Positions 17,224 through 24,901 of a DNA stretch of 64,000 bases are shown here, piece after piece. Below the pieces are notes generated by a model. It saw only the letters and a program-made list of their open reading frames with translations, did not search any database and was not told the origin of the DNA. The stretch is from F23-D06 sp002392325 (lineage in GTDB: Bacteria > Bacteroidota > Bacteroidia > Bacteroidales > WCHB1-69). The position numbers and the translations under genes are program-made. The DNA lies in assembly GCA_946624065.1 (NCBI GenBank), contig CAMORT010000002.1:1-64000 (forward strand). The letters run 5' to 3'. Numbering within the stretch: position 1 is the first letter of the stretch; each line of letters starts with the position of its first letter.

Positions 17224-18894
17224 TCATTGATTGTGTTTTCCGACCAACCGGTATGTCTTCATGCCGCCGATAAGGTTATAGACGGTGTTGAAACCGCTTT
17301 GCATGAGGATACGGGAAGCCACATAACCGCGGAGGCCCACCTCGCAGAAAACGATTGTCTTTTTGTCTTGAGGGATATCTTCCAGAAATTCGCGAAGTTC
17401 ATCCACGGGATAATTTACGGCACCTTGGATGGTTCCGGTCTTAAATTCCTGAATCTCACGCACATCTATGAGGTTAAAATCCTCGTTACGGTCAATGATT
17501 TCATCCAATTCCGCCGCCTGTATCGGATTCATCAAATGGGCGTATATGTTCTCGGCCACCATGCCGGCGAACATGACTGGACTTTTGGCTGACCCGTAAG
17601 GCGGAGCGTAGGCGTGCTCGCTGTTCACCAGATCGAAAATCGTGCCCTGGTGCTTGAGCAGTAGGGAAATCACATCAATCTGTTTGTCAACATTTTGTGT
17701 ACCCACTGCCTGTGCGCCGAGGATGCGTCCGTTTTCGGGATCAAAATTGAGTTTGAGGTGAATGGGCTGCCCGCCGGGGTAGTAGGTGGCGTGCGGTGCC
17801 GGATGCGTGATGACAGTCTGGTAAGTCATGCCCAGTTTTCTCAAAGTGTTTTCCGAAAGGCCGGTGCAAGCCGCCGTCAAGTCGAAAATCTTGGCGATGG
17901 CGGTTGATACAGAGCCTTGATACTGAACGCTTTGCGGATACACCATGTTCATAGCCGCCGTGCGTGCCTGCAGGTTGGCGGGACCGGCCAAAAAATTGCA
18001 ATAAGGTTTTCCCGTCACGGGATGCGGATATTCGATAGCGTCGCCCACAGCAAAGATGCACTCATCGGAGGTTTGCAGATATTCGTTCACCCAGATGCCG
18101 CCGGCTTCCCCAATTTTGAGTCCGCAGGCCTTTGCCAAAGTTGTGTTTGGGCGTACACCGATGCTGAGAATAGCCAGATTGCAAGGCAGTACGGTGTTGT
18201 CTTCGAGAACAACGGCCAGTTGGCCGTCATGATCCTTAAAGCAAGAGAGTCCGTTACCTGTAATTACATTAACTCCTTTATCTACAAGATGTTGTTGGAC
18301 AATAGCTGCCATAGGCCAATCCAAAGGAGTAAGCACATGGTCCGCTTTTTCCACTACGGTTACTTGGTATCCGATTTTGCGCAAGTTTTCCGCCATTTCC
18401 AAACCGATGAAGCCGCCGCCAATAACGACAGCAGCAGCATTGTCGGTGAGATTGTCAATGGCTTGCATCTTGATTTTATCGCAGTCGGCCACATTGCGCA
18501 AGGTGAAAATGTTGGGCAGATCAATGCCTTGAACATGGGGTTTCACAGGTTCCGCACCCGGTGACAACAGCAGGATGTCGTAGTCTTCCTCGTACTCTTT
18601 GCCATTGCGCAAATTCTTCACGGATACGGTTTTACGGTCACGATTGATGGCCGTCACCTCATTCAGGGTGCGCACATCCGCGTCATAGCGGTTGCCGAAA
18701 GAGACAGGGGTTTGTAAAAACAGTTTTTTCCGGTCCTCGATCGTGTTCCCGATATAGTAGGGAAGGCCGCAATTGGCATAGGAGATGTATTCGCCTTTCT
18801 CAAACAGCACAATCTCGGCATCCTCGTTCAGTCGTTTCAGTCTGGCGGCAGCGGAAGCGCCTCCCGCCACACCACCGATGATTACATATTTCAT
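17224..18894 (-). CDS. CoA-disulfide reductase-like flavoprotein fused to a rhodanese domain
   Basis: The 556-residue protein joins an FAD/NAD(P) pyridine-nucleotide disulfide oxidoreductase of the CoADR/NADH-oxidase group (residues ~1-445) to a C-terminal rhodanese domain (~460-556). The FAD motif is VIIGGVAGGASAAARL. The single redox cysteine lies in SYANCGLPYYIG, as in CoADR. A second dinucleotide fold is AAVVIGGGFIGLEMAENL. The rhodanese loop CEVGLRGY supplies a persulfide-forming cysteine, and LIDVREIQEFKTGTI is also typical. Such CoADR-RHD fusions reduce CoA or protein persulfides and polysulfide. ATG 18894 is chosen over 18903. The gene is flanked on both sides by inverted GTACCC/GGGTAC arrays. 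Confidence 0.9.
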   Translation of the reverse strand: MKYVIIGGVAGGASAAARLKRLNEDAEIVLFEKGEYISYANCGLPYYIGNTIEDRKKLFLQTPVSFGNRYDADVRTLNEVTAINRDRKTVSVKNLRNGKEYEEDYDILLLSPGAEPVKPHVQGIDLPNIFTLRNVADCDKIKMQAIDNLTDNAAAVVIGGGFIGLEMAENLRKIGYQVTVVEKADHVLTPLDWPMAAIVQQHLVDKGVNVITGNGLSCFKDHDGQLAVVLEDNTVLPCNLAILSIGVRPNTTLAKACGLKIGEAGGIWVNEYLQTSDECIFAVGDAIEYPHPVTGKPYCNFLAGPANLQARTAAMNMVYPQSVQYQGSVSTAIAKIFDLTAACTGLSENTLRKLGMTYQTVITHPAPHATYYPGGQPIHLKLNFDPENGRILGAQAVGTQNVDKQIDVISLLLKHQGTIFDLVNSEHAYAPPYGSAKSPVMFAGMVAENIYAHLMNPIQAAELDEIIDRNEDFNLIDVREIQEFKTGTIQGAVNYPVDELREFLEDIPQDKKTIVFCEVGLRGYVASRILMQSGFNTVYNLIGGMKTYRLVGKHNQ

Positions 18895-18918
18895 AAATCG
18901 CATATTTTAAAAGAGCGA

Positions 18919-19064
18919 CAAAGATACGGTTTTTTAGGGTACAAGAGGTACAAGGGGTGCATGGGGTGAAGTGGGTACAAAGGGTAAAAGGGTGAAGTGG
19001 GTACATGGGATGTATGAGTGCATTTGGTGGTTGTACCGCATTTCATGGTATTTTAGTATTTTTG
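18919..19064. promoter_or_regulatory. Divergent promoters CoADR (minus) / nif3-like (plus) with GGGTACAAG array
   Basis: CAAAGATA at 18919-18926 is TATCTTTG on minus, for the CoADR gene. TATTTTTG at 19057-19064 serves the Nif3-like gene. Between them, 18937-19020 repeats words such as GGTACAAG, GGTGAAGTGGGTACA (twice) and GGGTGCATGG, the right arm of the inverted duplication also found at 17099-17222. Confidence 0.55.
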
Positions 19065-19083
19065 TACCCTAAAAACGAAAAAA

Positions 19084-19878
19084 ATGAAAATCAAAGAAGT
19101 AACGAACTATTTGGAGGAGCGGTTTCCGCTCTGTTTGCAGGAGGATTTTGACAATTGCGGTGTTCAGTGTGGCGATGTGGAGCAAGAAATCACCGGTGCG
19201 CTGGTTTGTTTTGAGATGTCGGAAAAGGTGATAGAGGAGGCGCTTGCCATGAATGCCAATTTGGTGATCTCGCACCATCCGTTGATGCTCAAGCGTGGCA
19301 TCTGCAAGATAGAGCCCACCAACCGGGTAGGCAGTGTGATATGCAAAGCACTGGGTCACAATATGGTACTCTATTCCATGCACACCAATATTGACAGTGC
19401 CGAGGGTGGCGGAAACGATGTGTTTGCTGAGAAACTGGATTTGCGGAATGTGCGTGTGCTGGTGCCTTCGGAGGCGGAGGGAATGGCTGAACATAACGGG
19501 CTTGGTCGTATTGGCACACTGTCCGAGCCTATGCCGGTAATGGATTTTCTGCGCTATGTAAAGACCAAGATGAATCTTCAAGTGCTTCGTTATCATGGAG
19601 ATACAAGCAAAATCATAAGTACGGTCGCGGTGTGCGGCGGCGGTGGCGCTTCCTTTATTGAGGACGCATTGCGCGCCGGAGCTGACGCGTATGTGTCGGG
19701 TGACATCAAATACCACGACTTCTTCAAGGCCGAAAACAGGATGCTTATCGCCGATATCGGACACTATGAAGGTGAGTTTTTTATTAAAGAAATAATTTAT
19801 AAGGCATTAAAAGAAAAATTTAGTAACTTTGCCGCCGCTATTTCTAAAATGGACATTTTAGAAGTTTTGTATTTATAG
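19084..19878 (+). CDS. Nif3-like dinuclear metal centre protein
   Basis: The 264-residue protein is a compact member of the NIF3/YbgI/DUF34 family, hexameric proteins with a dinuclear metal site. Metal-ligand motifs visible are NLVISHHPLM (His-His), YSMHTNID and the C-terminal DIGHYEGEFF. It lacks the CutA-like insert found in many longer homologues. Molecular function is debated (GTP cyclohydrolase-like chemistry or metal insertion have been proposed). The zinc-ribbon coiled-coil gene follows after 30 bp; this pairing recurs widely in bacteria and suggests a shared function. Confidence 0.9.
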   Translation: MKIKEVTNYLEERFPLCLQEDFDNCGVQCGDVEQEITGALVCFEMSEKVIEEALAMNANLVISHHPLMLKRGICKIEPTNRVGSVICKALGHNMVLYSMHTNIDSAEGGGNDVFAEKLDLRNVRVLVPSEAEGMAEHNGLGRIGTLSEPMPVMDFLRYVKTKMNLQVLRYHGDTSKIISTVAVCGGGGASFIEDALRAGADAYVSGDIKYHDFFKAENRMLIADIGHYEGEFFIKEIIYKALKEKFSNFAAAISKMDILEVLYL

Positions 19879-19908
19879 GTATTTGATAATCAAATAATTG
19901 AAAATAAT

Positions 19909-20985
19909 ATGGCAACAAAGAAAGCTACAGAAAAAGAGGTCACGGAAACGGTAGAGGAACCCAAAACTAAGAAAACTACAGCCAAAAAAACCGCTGTGAA
20001 GAAAGAGGAACCCGTAAAAGAAGAGCCCGTAAAGAAGACCGCTGCCAAGAAAGAAGCAGTCAAGAAAACGGCTGCCCAAAAGGAAACAGCAAAGAAAGAG
20101 CCCGCTAAAAAAGCGGCCACTAAAGCCCAGAAGGCAGAGAAACCTGTAGTTGAGGCATCCGCATTAGAAGATGATGTTACGGTAGAAAAAACCTCTGACG
20201 GCGTGGTTGAGGTGAAAAAGCACGAAATCAACCAAAATACGGCGGAGGAACTTTCCATTGAACAGAAGTTACTTTCCTTGTATAATCTCCAGCAAATCTG
20301 CACCAAAATTGATGACATCCGTATGATCCGCGGCGAATTGCCGGAGGAAATCCGCGACAACGAGGACGAATGCGAAGGCAAGCGCACCCGTATCGCCAAA
20401 TTTCAGGATGAGATTGAGAACCTCAAAACGAAAATCTCTTCTGAAAACACGAAGAAAGAGGAATCTCTCGCCGCTATTAAGAAATATGAGGAGCAGCAGA
20501 ACAATGTGCGCAACAACCGCGAATACGAATCTTTGAGCAAGGAGATTGAATACCAGAAATTGGAGATTCAGGTTTCTGAGAAACACAAAGTGAAATATGA
20601 AGCCGAAATTGAGGAAAAAGAAGCCCTGATCGAGGAAACGAAAGTGAAACTTGAGGAACTCGAAGAGGTTTTGAACCAAAAGAAGGCCGAGTTGGAGGTC
20701 ATCGTAGCCGATACCGAGAAGGAGGAGGAAGAGTTGCTGGCTCAAGCGGAGGTGCTGAAATCCAAGGTTGACCAGCGTTTGCTCACCGCTTTCGAGCGTA
20801 TCCGCAAAAGCGCGCACAACGGTCTGGCCATCGTGAAGATTGAACGTGACGCCTGTGGCGGTTGCTTCAGCAAGATTCCGCCCCAACGCCAACTCGACAT
20901 TGCGTTGCACAAAAAGATTATCGTTTGTGAGGCCTGCGGCCGTATCTTCATTGACGACAAATTGGTTCATCGCCAAGAGCAATAA
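19909..20985 (+). CDS. C4-type zinc-ribbon coiled-coil protein with Lys/Ala-rich N-terminal tail
   Basis: Residues ~110-300 form a long antiparallel coiled coil and the C-terminus a C4 zinc ribbon (Cys316/Cys319 and Cys340/Cys343), the CT398/Cdsz layout normally encoded next to nif3-like genes. Usual family members are about 240-260 residues. This one has an extra ~85-residue N-terminal tail of KKTAAKKE-type repeats that resembles histone H1 C-terminal tails and should be disordered and highly charged. Function of the family is uncertain; nucleic-acid or ribosome association is inferred from the coiled coil, the ribbon and the basic tail. Confidence 0.85.
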   Translation: MATKKATEKEVTETVEEPKTKKTTAKKTAVKKEEPVKEEPVKKTAAKKEAVKKTAAQKETAKKEPAKKAATKAQKAEKPVVEASALEDDVTVEKTSDGVVEVKKHEINQNTAEELSIEQKLLSLYNLQQICTKIDDIRMIRGELPEEIRDNEDECEGKRTRIAKFQDEIENLKTKISSENTKKEESLAAIKKYEEQQNNVRNNREYESLSKEIEYQKLEIQVSEKHKVKYEAEIEEKEALIEETKVKLEELEEVLNQKKAELEVIVADTEKEEEELLAQAEVLKSKVDQRLLTAFERIRKSAHNGLAIVKIERDACGGCFSKIPPQRQLDIALHKKIIVCEACGRIFIDDKLVHRQEQ

Positions 20986-21004
20986 GACTCAAACCAATAG
21001 AAGA

Positions 21005-21052
21005 AAAACCGCTTATCTGTAATTATGAAATATAGGTAAGCGGTTTTTTTTT
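21005..21052. terminator. Intrinsic terminator between convergent genes
   Basis: AACCGCTTA (21007-21015) pairs with TAAGCGGTT (21037-21045), followed by a T-run to 21052. An A-rich stretch on the left side may let it work for the convergent GreA-like gene as well. Confidence 0.8.
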
Positions 21053-21071
21053 CAGACCTGATTTTAGGTTA

Positions 21072-21560
21072 CTACTTTATATCCAGTATTCTAACCGTTT
21101 TCATCCCCGTGGGGATGGTGATGTCGAATACATCGCCAATGCGGTGACCGAAAAGTCCTTTGGCCATGGGTGAGGTGAACGGGATTTTGCCTTGGGCGGC
21201 GTTGGCTTCGTCAACACCCGTGATCTGGAGTTGCATCTCAGTTCCATTTATCCGCAACTGCACGATGGAGCCAAACGCCACTTCTCCGTTGTTCTTGTGT
21301 TCGGTCACTTTGGCAATCTTAATGCGGTTTTCTAATAATTCCAACTTGGCATTCAGGAAGTTGCGCATCACACGCGCGTCGGTTTCCTGCCCGCCCGTGT
21401 CGATGGCATCACGCTCGTCGAGAATCGCCTGGCGTTCCTGCATCAGCAATTCCATGCCTTTAGGGGTTACATAGTTCACCACCCCAGGAGGAAGAAATGC
21501 CCGAGGCGGCACCATTGGCGTTTCTTCCTGGTCGCCTTCCTTAACAAATCCCCGACTCAT
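21072..21560 (-). CDS. GreA/GreB family transcription elongation factor-like protein
   Basis: The 162-residue protein has a short coiled-coil N-terminal part (VTPKGMELLMQERQAILDERDAIDTGGQETDARVMRNFLNAKLELLENRIKIAK in outline) and a C-terminal FKBP-like Gre domain (EVAFGSIVQLRINGTEMQLQITG, then SPMAKGLFGHRIGDVFDITIP). Gre factors rescue backtracked RNA polymerase by stimulating transcript cleavage. The N-terminus differs from classical GreA, with MSRGFVKEGDQEETPMVPPR preceding the coiled coil, as seen in Bacteroidota GreB-like proteins. ATG 21560 lies 2 bp after the stop of the upstream gene, so the two are coupled. Confidence 0.85.
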   Translation of the reverse strand: MSRGFVKEGDQEETPMVPPRAFLPPGVVNYVTPKGMELLMQERQAILDERDAIDTGGQETDARVMRNFLNAKLELLENRIKIAKVTEHKNNGEVAFGSIVQLRINGTEMQLQITGVDEANAAQGKIPFTSPMAKGLFGHRIGDVFDITIPTGMKTVRILDIK

Positions 21561-21562
21561 GA

Positions 21563-22495
21563 CTAATTGTATTTTCTTCTGAGCAAGTCGCATAAAGAGA
21601 GATATGCGGTTGCCGTGGAATCCCAGAAATACTTTTTCTTTAAGTTCTCGAGACAATCAAAAGCCTCATCCATGCTGGCGCACTGGTTCAATTGCTGGAT
21701 GGCGGCGCTGAAATCCTCTCCTTTGTTGTTGAACAGTTCTTTGATAAAAGTGAACTTGTCGTTTATGGAGATGGCTTTGGTAAGGTCGCCCACCTTGGCG
21801 TGTTGGAATTGTACGCCCAGGGAACGGTCTTCCTGTTGCTTGTTGAACAAGTCGTTGAGGGAGCGCGGCGCGGTTTTCGGCGCGCTTTTTTGAGGAATAA
21901 ATTGCAGCAAGTCATCTTCATTCTCATCGTTCAACCGTTCGGGTTCAATGACTTGTTCCGGTTTTTGCGCCACTTTGGAAGGTTGTGGGGTGGCCGTTTT
22001 GGGCTTCACCACCTCAGGTTGTTTTTCCAAATCAAGTTTCAATTCTTGCTGTGGCGCAGGTTTGGACTCCGGAGCCGGTTCAACTACCGGTTTGGAAGCG
22101 GGCGCTGATACGGGCTCTTTTACCGGTTCGGGAATAATTTCCTTTACGGGTTCGGGAGTCGGTTCTTTCACCGGTTCCGGTACCGGGATGGGTTCTGGTT
22201 CGGGAACAGGTTCTTCTGCCACTTCAGGTGTTTGCGGCGCACCATAACTCTCATGCTCGGTATCGAAAAACAAATCAACATCATCTTCCATTCCTTTGTG
22301 AACCTCATATTCGGGTTCCTCTTCTTCTATCTTAGCGGGAATCTCCAATTCCTCAATCAACTGCGACTGGAGGTACAGTTTGCGCAGTTTTTCGAGTAAA
22401 ATATCCTTCTCGATTTTCGGGAGTTGGCAATTCTCATTGCAGATAACCAAAAGATTATCAATTATTTCATTAATTTGTTTAAAAGAATTTTGCAT
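21563..22495 (-). CDS. Hypothetical protein with Pro/Glu-rich repeat linker
   Basis: The 310-residue protein has three parts. The N-terminal ~75 residues are helical and acidic, beginning NSFKQINEIIDNLLVIC. A linker at ~85-200 repeats PEPVKEP-type units and is expected to be extended. The C-terminal ~110 residues (from LNDLFNKQ to the end) form a compact helical region with AISINDKFTFIKELFN. No signal peptide or membrane segment is present, so it should be cytoplasmic. I do not recognise a characterised family. The GreA-like gene begins 2 bp downstream, which suggests a transcription-related or nucleoid-related role, but this is weak inference. Confidence 0.75.
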   Translation of the reverse strand: MQNSFKQINEIIDNLLVICNENCQLPKIEKDILLEKLRKLYLQSQLIEELEIPAKIEEEEPEYEVHKGMEDDVDLFFDTEHESYGAPQTPEVAEEPVPEPEPIPVPEPVKEPTPEPVKEIIPEPVKEPVSAPASKPVVEPAPESKPAPQQELKLDLEKQPEVVKPKTATPQPSKVAQKPEQVIEPERLNDENEDDLLQFIPQKSAPKTAPRSLNDLFNKQQEDRSLGVQFQHAKVGDLTKAISINDKFTFIKELFNNKGEDFSAAIQQLNQCASMDEAFDCLENLKKKYFWDSTATAYLSLCDLLRRKYN

Positions 22496-22534
22496 TTTAT
22501 GAAGAGTTAATGGTTATAGGTGCGCAAATATTGT

Positions 22535-22569
22535 TAATTTTGCGGCTCAGAAAAAATCGGCCAAAAATA
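22535..22569. promoter_or_regulatory. Overlapping divergent promoters (P/E-rich gene, minus; tdk, plus)
   Basis: TAATTTTG at 22535-22542 faces tdk, and CAAAAATA at 22562-22569 is TATTTTTG facing the minus-strand gene. The predicted start points would lie between the two boxes, so the two transcripts would overlap slightly at their 5' ends. Confidence 0.4.
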
Positions 22570-22591
22570 CAAAATTTAATCGGGCTGTCAA

Positions 22592-23182
22592 ATGTTTTTG
22601 GAAAATAAAGCAAATAGGAACACAAAAAAAGGATGGATCGAGGTGATATGCGGGTCTATGTTCTCCGGCAAAACGGAGGAATTGTTGCGTAGAATCCGCC
22701 GCGCGGAGTTCGCCCAGCAGGAAATCGAACTCTTCAAACCCGCTATAGACACGAGATACGACGAGACTGATGTGGTTTCGCACAATGAAAATTCGCGCGT
22801 TTCCACGCCTGTGCATAACTCCTCCGAAATTCTGCTCTATGTGAACATGGAATCAGTCCAGGTAGTGGCTATCGATGAAATCCAATTTTTTGATGACGGC
22901 ATTGTGGAGGTCTGCAATACGCTGGCCAATGCTGGTATCCGTGTGATTGTCAGCGGGTTGGATATGGATTACTTGGGTAATCCGTTCGGTCCGATGCCCA
23001 AACTGATGGCGGTGGCGGAGTATGTGAGCAAGCAGCACGCCATCTGCACGCGTTGCGGTGATTTGGCGCAATACTCACATCGCATTGTGGCCACAGAAGG
23101 CCAAGTGTTACTGGGCGAGAAGGACTCTTATGAACCCCTTTGCCGCCATTGCTTCAACGAGGCGATGAAGGAGGCACAATAA
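22592..23182 (+). CDS. tdk: Thymidine kinase, type II
   Basis: The 196-residue thymidine kinase phosphorylates thymidine for salvage. The P-loop GSMFSGKTEELLRR lies near residue 20, and VVAIDEIQFFDDGIVEV carries the Walker B/DEAQF-like site. The lasso Zn site uses CTRCG and the later CRHC pair. Together with thyA elsewhere in this window, the cell has both de novo and salvage routes to dTMP. pta follows after 37 bp on the same strand. Confidence 0.95.
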   Translation: MFLENKANRNTKKGWIEVICGSMFSGKTEELLRRIRRAEFAQQEIELFKPAIDTRYDETDVVSHNENSRVSTPVHNSSEILLYVNMESVQVVAIDEIQFFDDGIVEVCNTLANAGIRVIVSGLDMDYLGNPFGPMPKLMAVAEYVSKQHAICTRCGDLAQYSHRIVATEGQVLLGEKDSYEPLCRHCFNEAMKEAQ

Positions 23183-23219
23183 AAAGACATTTTAATAAAC
23201 TAATTAATAATAAGATACG

Positions 23220-24227
23220 ATGAATTTAATTGACAAAATCAAAGCAAATGCCATCGAAGCCAATAAAAGAATTGTTTTGGCTGAGGGTGAAGAAGAAAGA
23301 ACATTGAAAGCCGCTGACATCATCCTGGACAAAGGATACGCCGGCATCGTACTGTTAGGCAATAAAGCCAAAATTGAGGCACAGGCCGCAGAATGGGGTT
23401 TGAAAAACATCGGCAAAGCCGAAATCATCGACCCGATGGACAACCCGAAAAAGGAATATTATGCTGAAATGCTTTGCGAGATCCGCAAGAAAAAAGGCAT
23501 GACCATCGAAGAGGCCCGCAAGTTGGTGGAAGATCCGCTCTATCTGGCCACATTGCTGATTAAGAATGGTGATGCTGATGGTGAAGTTACCGGCGCACAG
23601 CACGCCACCGGCGATGTTTTGCGTCCCGCCTTCCAGATTGTGAAGACCCTCCCTGGCATTTCCGTCGTTTCCGGCGCATTCATCATGTGCTTCCCTGACA
23701 AGAAATGGGGTGACGATGGCATCATGGTTTTCGCTGATTGCGCTGCCGATCCGAATACGGACGAGAACAAGTTGGCTCAGATTGCTGTGGTTACAGCCCA
23801 AACCGCCCGCACCATCGCCGGCATTGAGCCGAGAGTGGCCATGTTGAGTTTCTCCACTAAGGGTTCCGCTAAACACGAACTCGTGGACAAAGTGGTGAAT
23901 GCCACCCGCATCGCCAAGGAAATGGATCCCAACTTGTTGATCGATGGTGATTTGCAAGCAGATGCCGCTATTATTCCCGAAGTGGCCGCCAAGAAGGCTC
24001 CGGGCAGTCCTGTAGCTGGTAAAGCCAATGTGCTGGTATTCCCGTCACTTGAGGTGGGCAATATCGCTTACAAACTTGTGCAGCGCATGGCCGGTGCCGA
24101 TGCTGTAGGTCCTGTGATGCAAGGTATGGCAGCTCCGATCAACGACCTCTCCCGTGGATGTTCTGTGGAAGACATCGTAAGTTTGGTGGCCATCACGGCT
24201 TGTCAAGCAGCTGGCAATAAATTCTAA
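23220..24227 (+). CDS. pta: Phosphate acetyltransferase
   Basis: The 335-residue catalytic-domain-only Pta interconverts acetyl-CoA and acetyl phosphate in the acetate pathway. Typical segments are KRIVLAEGEEERTLKAADI at the start, DADGEVTGAQHATGDVLRPAFQIVKT around the active site, SFSTKGSAKHELVDKV, and DGDLQADAAIIPEVAAKKAPGSPVAGKANVLVFP near the C-terminus. Acetate kinase, its usual partner, is not adjacent; a 36-bp palindrome follows within 17 bp of the stop. The Pta family is closely related to phosphate butyryltransferase, but these motifs favour acetyl specificity. Confidence 0.95.
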   Translation: MNLIDKIKANAIEANKRIVLAEGEEERTLKAADIILDKGYAGIVLLGNKAKIEAQAAEWGLKNIGKAEIIDPMDNPKKEYYAEMLCEIRKKKGMTIEEARKLVEDPLYLATLLIKNGDADGEVTGAQHATGDVLRPAFQIVKTLPGISVVSGAFIMCFPDKKWGDDGIMVFADCAADPNTDENKLAQIAVVTAQTARTIAGIEPRVAMLSFSTKGSAKHELVDKVVNATRIAKEMDPNLLIDGDLQADAAIIPEVAAKKAPGSPVAGKANVLVFPSLEVGNIAYKLVQRMAGADAVGPVMQGMAAPINDLSRGCSVEDIVSLVAITACQAAGNKF

Positions 24228-24243
24228 TAATAATCATTAATAT

Positions 24244-24279
24244 TAATGTACAGACGCGATTTATCGCGTCTGTACATTA
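24244..24279. repeat. Palindrome with 17-bp perfect arms (CAGACGCGAT core)
   Basis: Arms 24244-24260 and 24263-24279 are exact reverse complements around a TT centre; the inner half of the left arm reads CAGACGCGAT. It may act as the terminator of pta or as a transcript hairpin ahead of the next gene. It resembles the shorter GACGCACGG-type palindromes of this window in its CAGACGC word but has a different centre. Confidence 0.85.
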
Positions 24280-24296
24280 TATTTATAACCCGCATT

Positions 24297-24887
24297 ATGA
24301 AAAAAACCGCAACCCTAATACTGGCTCTTGTGCTCGCCTTTTCCGCCGGAGCACAATCTATTCGTGTTCCCCGGACCTTGCGCTCCGGAGCAAAACAAGC
24401 CGCCCAAGCCAAAAACCCCAACGACCAAAAACTGACCTTTTTTGCTGGTGGAAACATCAATTCCAATTTCGGTTCCCAGTTGGCCCTTGCTTTGGAAGGC
24501 GGTGTGTATGCCAAACCATGGTTGCGTTTCGGTGTGGGCCCGCGCTATGAGATGACCTTCAACTACTATGCCGACAAGGTTTCCCATGCGTTCGGCGCCT
24601 CCGCCTTCGGCGAATTTATCATCGCCAACTATATTATAGGGCATGTCGGGTATGAGTTTTTGAACTATCCGACCTACGAGCAGGATGAGTTGGGCAATTT
24701 GCTGTTGGACCAACCAATCCGTAAAAACATCCATGCTTTGGCCCTGGGTATCGGATTTCAAACCCATATCAATGAGATGGTTGGTTTAGAGGCCCAGTAT
24801 ATCATCTATCCGGTGCAGACCAAGAATGACTACTACGCCAAATTTTTACCCATGTTTGCGCGTATTGGTATTACCGTTGACTTGTAG
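24297..24887 (+). CDS. Small outer-membrane beta-barrel protein
   Basis: The 196-residue precursor has a signal peptide ending near AFSAGAQS. The rest alternates as short amphipathic strands rich in Gly and aromatic residues: FFAGGNINSNFGS, LEGGVYAKPWLRFGVGPRY, FGASAFGEFIIANYIIGHVGYEF and IGFQTHINEMVGLEAQYIIYP. It ends with FARIGITVDL. This fits an eight-stranded OmpA/OmpX-type barrel. The ATG at 24297 follows the palindrome; the longer frame translated through the repeat is not credible. It is 14 bp upstream of the permease gene. Function is unknown. Confidence 0.7.
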   Translation: MKKTATLILALVLAFSAGAQSIRVPRTLRSGAKQAAQAKNPNDQKLTFFAGGNINSNFGSQLALALEGGVYAKPWLRFGVGPRYEMTFNYYADKVSHAFGASAFGEFIIANYIIGHVGYEFLNYPTYEQDELGNLLLDQPIRKNIHALALGIGFQTHINEMVGLEAQYIIYPVQTKNDYYAKFLPMFARIGITVDL

Positions 24888-24901
24888 CATTTCCGGCAGG
24901 C

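Noticed and set aside
23220..24300. Acetate kinase following pta
   Set aside because: No ackA frame follows; the next gene is a small beta-barrel protein.
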